Below, in pieces: positions 59,103 through 64,000 of a stretch of DNA of 64,000 bases. The notes under the pieces are model-generated. The model was not told the origin of the DNA. It saw nothing but the letters and a program-made list of their open reading frames with translations, and did no database searches. Positions within the stretch are counted from its first letter, which is position 1; the number at the start of each line of letters is the position of its first letter. Source of the stretch: Amaranthus tricolor (Eukaryota > Streptophyta > Magnoliopsida > Caryophyllales > Amaranthaceae); assembly GCF_026212465.1 (NCBI RefSeq), contig NC_080051.1, forward strand, positions 16,297,178 to 16,361,177. The letters are read 5' to 3'. Made by a program: the position numbers and the translations under genes.

Positions 59103-60377
59103 GGAATATTCTACATGGTAGATACGAACTATTGCAAAAGGCTAGTGGTAGCAAAACTTAAAAAAATTTCCACAAAATAGCACTGTACTTTTGAACATTA
59201 AGCTACCGTAATATTATGAAACAAAAAACGTTTGTTTTCCATTAACTTGAGAAATTATCTTTGTAACCTTGTGTTATTTCACTAAAACACATTAATCCTT
59301 CTCCTTCATTCATTTTCTTCCTCTTCCATTCATCTTCTAAGACTACTAACAACAAAAGACTACACTGATCTAAATTGAATTGAACTAGTTTGATCTAAAC
59401 CAAATAAATGGTAAAATGTTTAATTAAAAGTAGTGTTAACCAAATTAACTGGATTTGTAGTAGCTATAGAAAGCATACTAGATTAGAGGGATGGAGTAGT
59501 AATATTAAGGTTCCTCTACCTAGCAAACATTTTGCAGCAACCATGTAAACCGCCATCAATCCTACTTCCCTCTCCTCTCCATCCACTTCTACTATCAATC
59601 TGTTTAGAAACTAATCAGAAGATAACAATTAGTCACTTGCTTGGATCAGCATTGCATTACTTGAGAAATGTTAGTCACACCATAAGACTCAGAGAAAACA
59701 GGGGGATCCGAGATAGTAATAGCTCCAAGCCTCGCTCATCATAGAAGCTCAAAACCCAATCATAATATCGTATCGACAAGCTTTTAAATAAACCAAGAGG
59801 ATAGAAAGGGACTTACAAAAGATTAAATGTACTATGTACAAGTTAGAAAAGCCTGAATATTTCATGCGAGATAATTTGGAAGGCTTGCACTAATTCAAGC
59901 CCTTATGTTTTCTGAAAGGAGCTTTAGCTAAATAAAAGCTGACGTCTTGTAGACTTCGAAGGCTTGCATTGAATGATGACTTGCCCCTTTCTCTTAAACA
60001 CCCAGATTTTTCATTTTGACCCGACTCATGATTGTCTTTGCCCTAGTTTAGTGGTTTTTTTTAACAATAATAATCAGTAATTGCTGATTGAATACCCTCT
60101 TGAAGAACCTATAGTTGCATCCTTCTTTTTATGCGATGAAAGAAGATGAATGGAAAAGGAAGAAGATGGATGAAGGAGAAAGAGTTTACGTGCTTTAATA
60201 AAATAACACAAGGGTACACAGGTAATTTCTCAAGTTAACGGAAAACAAACGATTATTTGTTCATAATATTACGGTAACTTAATGTTCAAAAGTACAATGT
60301 TATTTTGTGAAATTTTTTTTAAGATTTGCTACCACTGGTTTTTTGGAATAGTTCGTGCCTACTATGTAGAATATCCC
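59103..60377. mobile_element. Mutator-like element B with long TIRs, perfect 9-bp TSD
   Basis: Same terminal family as 54616-55880. Arms of about 240 bp (59103-59345 and about 60128-60377) are inverted repeats with GAATATTCTACATGGTAGAT and ATCTACCATGTAG-like wording. AAAAATTAA duplicates exactly at 59094-59102 and 60378-60386. The 780-bp interior (59346-60127) is less AT-rich than the surroundings and noncoding as far as I can see. It may be captured host sequence but no donor is recognised. Confidence 0.9.
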
Positions 60378-60559
60378 AAAAATTAATTTGGTGTTGTTAT
60401 TTGAATTGAAATATTGCATTTATATTTGAATTTAATACAAGTATTGAATTACTTTCCTTACTTAATTGAAATTATAAATGTAAAGTATTTAAATTTTTTA
60501 TGACTAATTTTTGATTTCAAATATTCAACCCTATAAATGAAACACGCGGCAATTAAAAT

Positions 60560-60835
60560 ATTTTTAAAACAAAGTATTTCAAAATCTTAAAATACGCAAC
60601 AATTGAAAAAAAATAAATATAGCTTGGCGACTTGTATGTCTGTCACCAAATTGACATGGCAACAAATGTGTCTGCCACATATGGCGACAACATGGCGACA
60701 AACATATCTGTCGCCAACACGAATATGGCAACAACATGGCGACAAATAGTTTGTCACCAACTTTAACATCGTGACAGGCTGTCTGTCACCAAAACTTTTT
60801 ACTGTGTAAAAAAAAATTGAACATTTTAATTTGCC
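60560..60835 (-). repeat. GGCGACA-rich subterminal-type repeat (CACTA-like)
   Basis: About a dozen GGCGACA/GGTGACA and TGTCGCCA/TGTCACCA motifs in both orientations. On the minus strand it opens TACACAGTAAAAAGTTTTGG. Dense short motifs in both orientations are typical of CACTA (En/Spm) subterminal regions. Terminal CACTA and a 3-bp TSD were not found, so the class is tentative. Confidence 0.5.
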
Positions 60836-60896
60836 ATTACCATTTTTACCTGTTATGAATGGTGTGACTTGAGTGCACATTTGATGGGTACATTCA

Positions 60897-61490
60897 TGTA
60901 GTGACCCTTGGGATGAAATCCCATAAGTATGTCATAAATGGGTGTATTAAGATGCTCGCTCGAAGTGTAAAGGTTTAATTCAAGATGCTCTACAATGCAA
61001 AGTCGAGCAAAACTGTCAGAAGCTTACTAAAGCGCCGCTCGACCAACTCGCTCGATCAAGCGAGCTTTAGAATGGGTCGAGCGAGCAGACAAAATGTAAT
61101 CAGAAACTTCCTGTAGCCTGCTCGACCAGGTCGCTCGACCGAGCAAGCCTCTGCTTTGGTCGAGCGATGTCTCTGATGCTTCTAGGATGCTGTTTTTAAC
61201 TCTTCAAGTTCTTGGGGATGTTTCATTATCATTTATTCACATTTTAATGTACTTAATGTTACTTAGTGAGATCTCTCCTATAAATAGAGAGCTATCATTC
61301 ACACATTGTAATCATCCACAAAAATACACCCCAAGCCAAACACTAGCCTATATCTCTTCTCTATTGTAATTCTCCATATTTGAGAGTTCTTTGAACTCCT
61401 TTGATAATATAAGAGATACTACACACCGGAGGACGTAGCCTAAGTTGGGTGAACCTCGTTAAATTTTTGTGTTGTTTTTTTGCATTACTT
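60897..61490 (+). mobile_element. Copia-type LTR, probably solo or fragment
   Basis: Contains several CTCGACCGAGC/GCTCGATCAAGCGAGC palindromes (61030-61165) like those in the mini-Copia LTRs. It has a TATA box CCTATAAATAGAGAGC near 61278, and a U5-like tail with CACACCGGAGGACGTAGCC and GGGTGAACCTCGTTAAAT. The right end and TSD are unclear. No primer-binding site follows. Confidence 0.6.
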
Positions 61491-62438
61491 TCTCCTACAA
61501 ACATCAATATCATTGATAGCTTAATTTGTTTGTCACAAAACCTCATATATTCGATCTTGGTAATATTAGAGTTTGAAACACATTGTTCGAACTCTAATAT
61601 AGCATCGTTTTCATTACCATTCACACAACCTTCCAAATTTCGAAAATTACTCCCATTCATCAGGCATTCATCCATTTTAGGTTAGTTTCTTAACTTTTTT
61701 GGTTTTTTGATAGTATATGAATTGAAGGCTTTGTGAATTATGTTAAATAATGTTGAATAACATAGTGGTGGTTTTGTGAAATTGTTGAACAATGTTGAAT
61801 AATGTTTTTTGTGAAATTATGAGTAAATTATGTGGAAGTTTTGTGATGTTTATTTTTTTCTTCTCTTTGAAATTATGATCTTAGTGGTGTTAGGCAGTTT
61901 TATGGTGGTGTTTGTGGTGGTTTTAGGTCAAATTATGGTGTTTGTGGTGGTTTCATTTGGTGAAATTTTGAAAATATAGTGCGTTGTTTTGTCAAATTAT
62001 GAATGTGCTTAGTTTAAGAATAATGTTAAATGGTGTTTAATGTTGTTAGTTTAAAAGTGTTAGTTTATGAATAATATTTTTAGTTTATGAATGATGTTGT
62101 TAAATATAGTGTTAACTTTTTGTTGTAATTTTGTGTTTTTGTTTTTTATTCTAATAAAGTAATAATGTCAAACCCCAAAATTTAACCAAAACAATAACGG
62201 AAGTAATGACGATAATGATGCAAATTCATATATGTTACATGATTTTTTTTTAATTTTTAAGACTATAATTTCAACGACCAACAACACAAAAATTTCAAAA
62301 TTTTAATCAAGACCATGTGAATTATCCACAACAATTAAACCCTTATTTATATTTGAACAAAAATGAAAATATTAAATTTTAAATCAACAACCACCTAATT
62401 TTAACTATTGTTCTTACTTCACCAATACTCTTTATATG
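61491..62438. other. AT-rich DNA with TG-rich low-complexity stretch, no gene
   Basis: 61690-62130 is full of imperfect GTGGTGTTTGTGGTGG and AATTATGTTGAATAATGTT phrases. The 104-aa minus frame at 61675-61361 overlaps the LTR end and shows no family features. Confidence 0.5.
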
Positions 62439-63210
62439 TAACACCCCGAAATTTTAATGATGTAATTAATTAATATTATAATAACTTTTAGAGATTTTAC
62501 AAATTTTTTAGTTAACTTTAGTATATTACTTTCATATACGAATTTAAATGTCAACATTTTTATATCAAAAATATAGTTACGACTTCTAAAATAAAGAGGT
62601 TCGAATTAAAATTATTCTTTTATTAAAATGTATGAGCACACGAAGGTGAGTTTCTTAGTTGGCATTGCAAGAAAATGAATCTTGGTGAATAAATAAATAA
62701 ATAAATAAATAAGTAAATAAATAAAATAAAAAGGATGGGTTAGGGTTTAAGTGGGTACTACTACTTCCCTCACTCAAAAATCACGCCTCCCTTCTTCACT
62801 CTGTTCTTCTCTCCTCTTATCTCCCCTCTTTCTCACTGCTAAGTCGCCACAACCACTAGGAGCAGCAGCCGACAGCTTCCCATAACCACGCACCACAAGC
62901 AACACCGGCCTTCCCCCTCACCCCCAAGTGCAGCCATCAATAGTAGGCGGCTGCGGTTGCACCTCACAGCAGTAGTAGGCTACGGTCTCCTCCCCCATCG
63001 ACTCTACGCAGCTGTCCTCCACCACCAACACCTTGGATAACACCAACATCACAAGAACCACCAACCTCTTAGCCCATTTCCTAGTTTCACCCGTTGTACG
63101 TGAAACAACTCAAACCAACGTCAACAGTATAATAATACTGTCCACAACACAGTGAAAGACTTATAGTGGTCTGGACTGAATCTGACCTGTGATTCGATGA
63201 TCACAACAAC
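62439..63210 (+). mobile_element. Ty3/Gypsy LTR related to the solo LTR at 13621
   Basis: Starts TGTAACACCCCGAAATTTTA. The first 300 bp line up with 13621-13930, including TACGAATTTAAAT, AAAGAGGTTCGAATTAAAAT and CGAAGGTGAGTTT in the same order, followed by a similar C-rich pseudo-coding stretch (62760-63080). At 63211-63223 TAATATCAGAGTT could be a decayed initiator-Met primer-binding site, which would put the LTR end near 63210. That end is tentative and shorter than the 3.6-kb relative. Confidence 0.6.
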
Positions 63211-64000
63211 TAATATCAGAGTTATTTAAAACTTTTTACATAAATAAGTAAATACTATTTACAAAATATTATGAAATTATTACAATTAAATTTACGAATA
63301 ACTAATTTATTAAATGTATTTCAAAAGAAGTCCTCGCCTCGCCTGTAACACATAATACACGTAGACATCCTCTCCACCGCAAAGCTAACCTGAAAATGGA
63401 TCTATCCTCGTAAGGGATAGGTCCTATCAAAGACTGTTAACAATTAAATTGTTGAGTAATCCGACAAACTATTACATTTATATATTAGTCATTAACAGAT
63501 ATCTTCAATTAAATTTCTTGCTCAATTGGTAACTACTTATAAGCATTATTTTATCCAATTTCGAACTCTTTTAAAAGACTGTTTGGTACCGTTATAAATA
63601 TGGCTAAGTACCTTTAGTTCATAATGAATTAAAACACGGCTATAACTTTGCAAGTTAATAGCAAAAATCAAAATACAGCTATTACTTTATAAGTCAATAG
63701 CGAACAATACGACAAATGAAAAATATGATTTCATTGCAAAACAAACAAAACTTTATACACTAAACGTATTTAATCAAAAACCACATTAAATCAATAACAT
63801 AATAACACTTAAAAACGTGGGAATATGTATGGACCGTCAGGAAGTAGGCTTGATCTGAATCCTGAGAACACGGGTGATCGTCATCACCGAAAATACGGTT
63901 CTTGCAAGAACGAAACAGGATCGGGGGCTTGAGACCGATCTGAATAACCATTACCTATTATTAAGCTATAGAATTTCACAATAATCCGGATACAAATATC
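63211..64000. other. Sequence to window end, probably retroelement interior or adjoining repeat
   Basis: No coding domain recognised. Near 63810-63950 there is a GC-richer stretch with ACCGTCAGGAAGT and GGGTGATCGTCATCACC that looks repeat-derived. The element continues beyond the window. Confidence 0.35.

Overview
This is a nuclear chromosome segment from a flowering plant, most likely a eudicot. It is AT-rich, has intron-containing genes, and about three quarters of it is transposable-element sequence. A Caryophyllales (spinach/amaranth-type) source is possible because one gene resembles the CAP160/LTI65 cold-acclimation family, but that is weak inference. There are no bacterial-style operons, CRISPR arrays or viral genomes.

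Three host genes lie in the middle. (1) 25031-30218 (+) encodes a J-domain co-chaperone, five exons and 302 aa with a 33-nt microexon. (2) 30536-42672 (-) encodes TOC75, the beta-barrel channel of the chloroplast outer-envelope import complex. Its eight exons join in frame to 818 aa, and a 7.2-kb intron carries a hAT element, a miniature Copia retrotransposon and MITEs. (3) 45359-49630 (+) encodes an LTI65/RD29B/CAP160-like stress protein, four exons and 344 aa. The J-domain gene and TOC75 converge across about 320 bp. TOC75 and the stress gene diverge from a 2.7-kb TE-rich intergenic region. No shared pathway is evident for the three, although TOC75 and probably the J-protein act in chloroplasts.

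The left flank (1-24.1 kb) is a nest of elements. In order these are: a Copia LTR; a 1.1-kb inverted duplication of a hairpin MITE; an old Ty3/Gypsy element whose 5' LTR was split by a 4.2-kb PIF/Harbinger element; a mudrA-type N-terminal relic; a 3.6-kb solo LTR with a perfect 5-bp target-site duplication (TSD); a Copia gag relic; a 4.0-kb hAT element with a perfect 8-bp TSD; and a smaller hAT element with a perfect 8-bp TSD.

The right flank (49.8-64 kb) holds a long-TIR MITE, a hAT element with a nested Cassandra (5S-like) solo LTR, RTE-type LINE fragments, a Stowaway MITE, and two related long-TIR Mutator-like elements with 9-bp TSDs, one of which carries a captured PPR-gene relic. Further right are CACTA-like subterminal repeats, a Copia LTR and another TGTAACACCCCG-type Gypsy LTR running toward the window edge. 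Element boundaries were fixed by reading TIRs and TSDs by eye. No completely new biological system was found; the most unusual objects are the nested and gene-capturing transposons.
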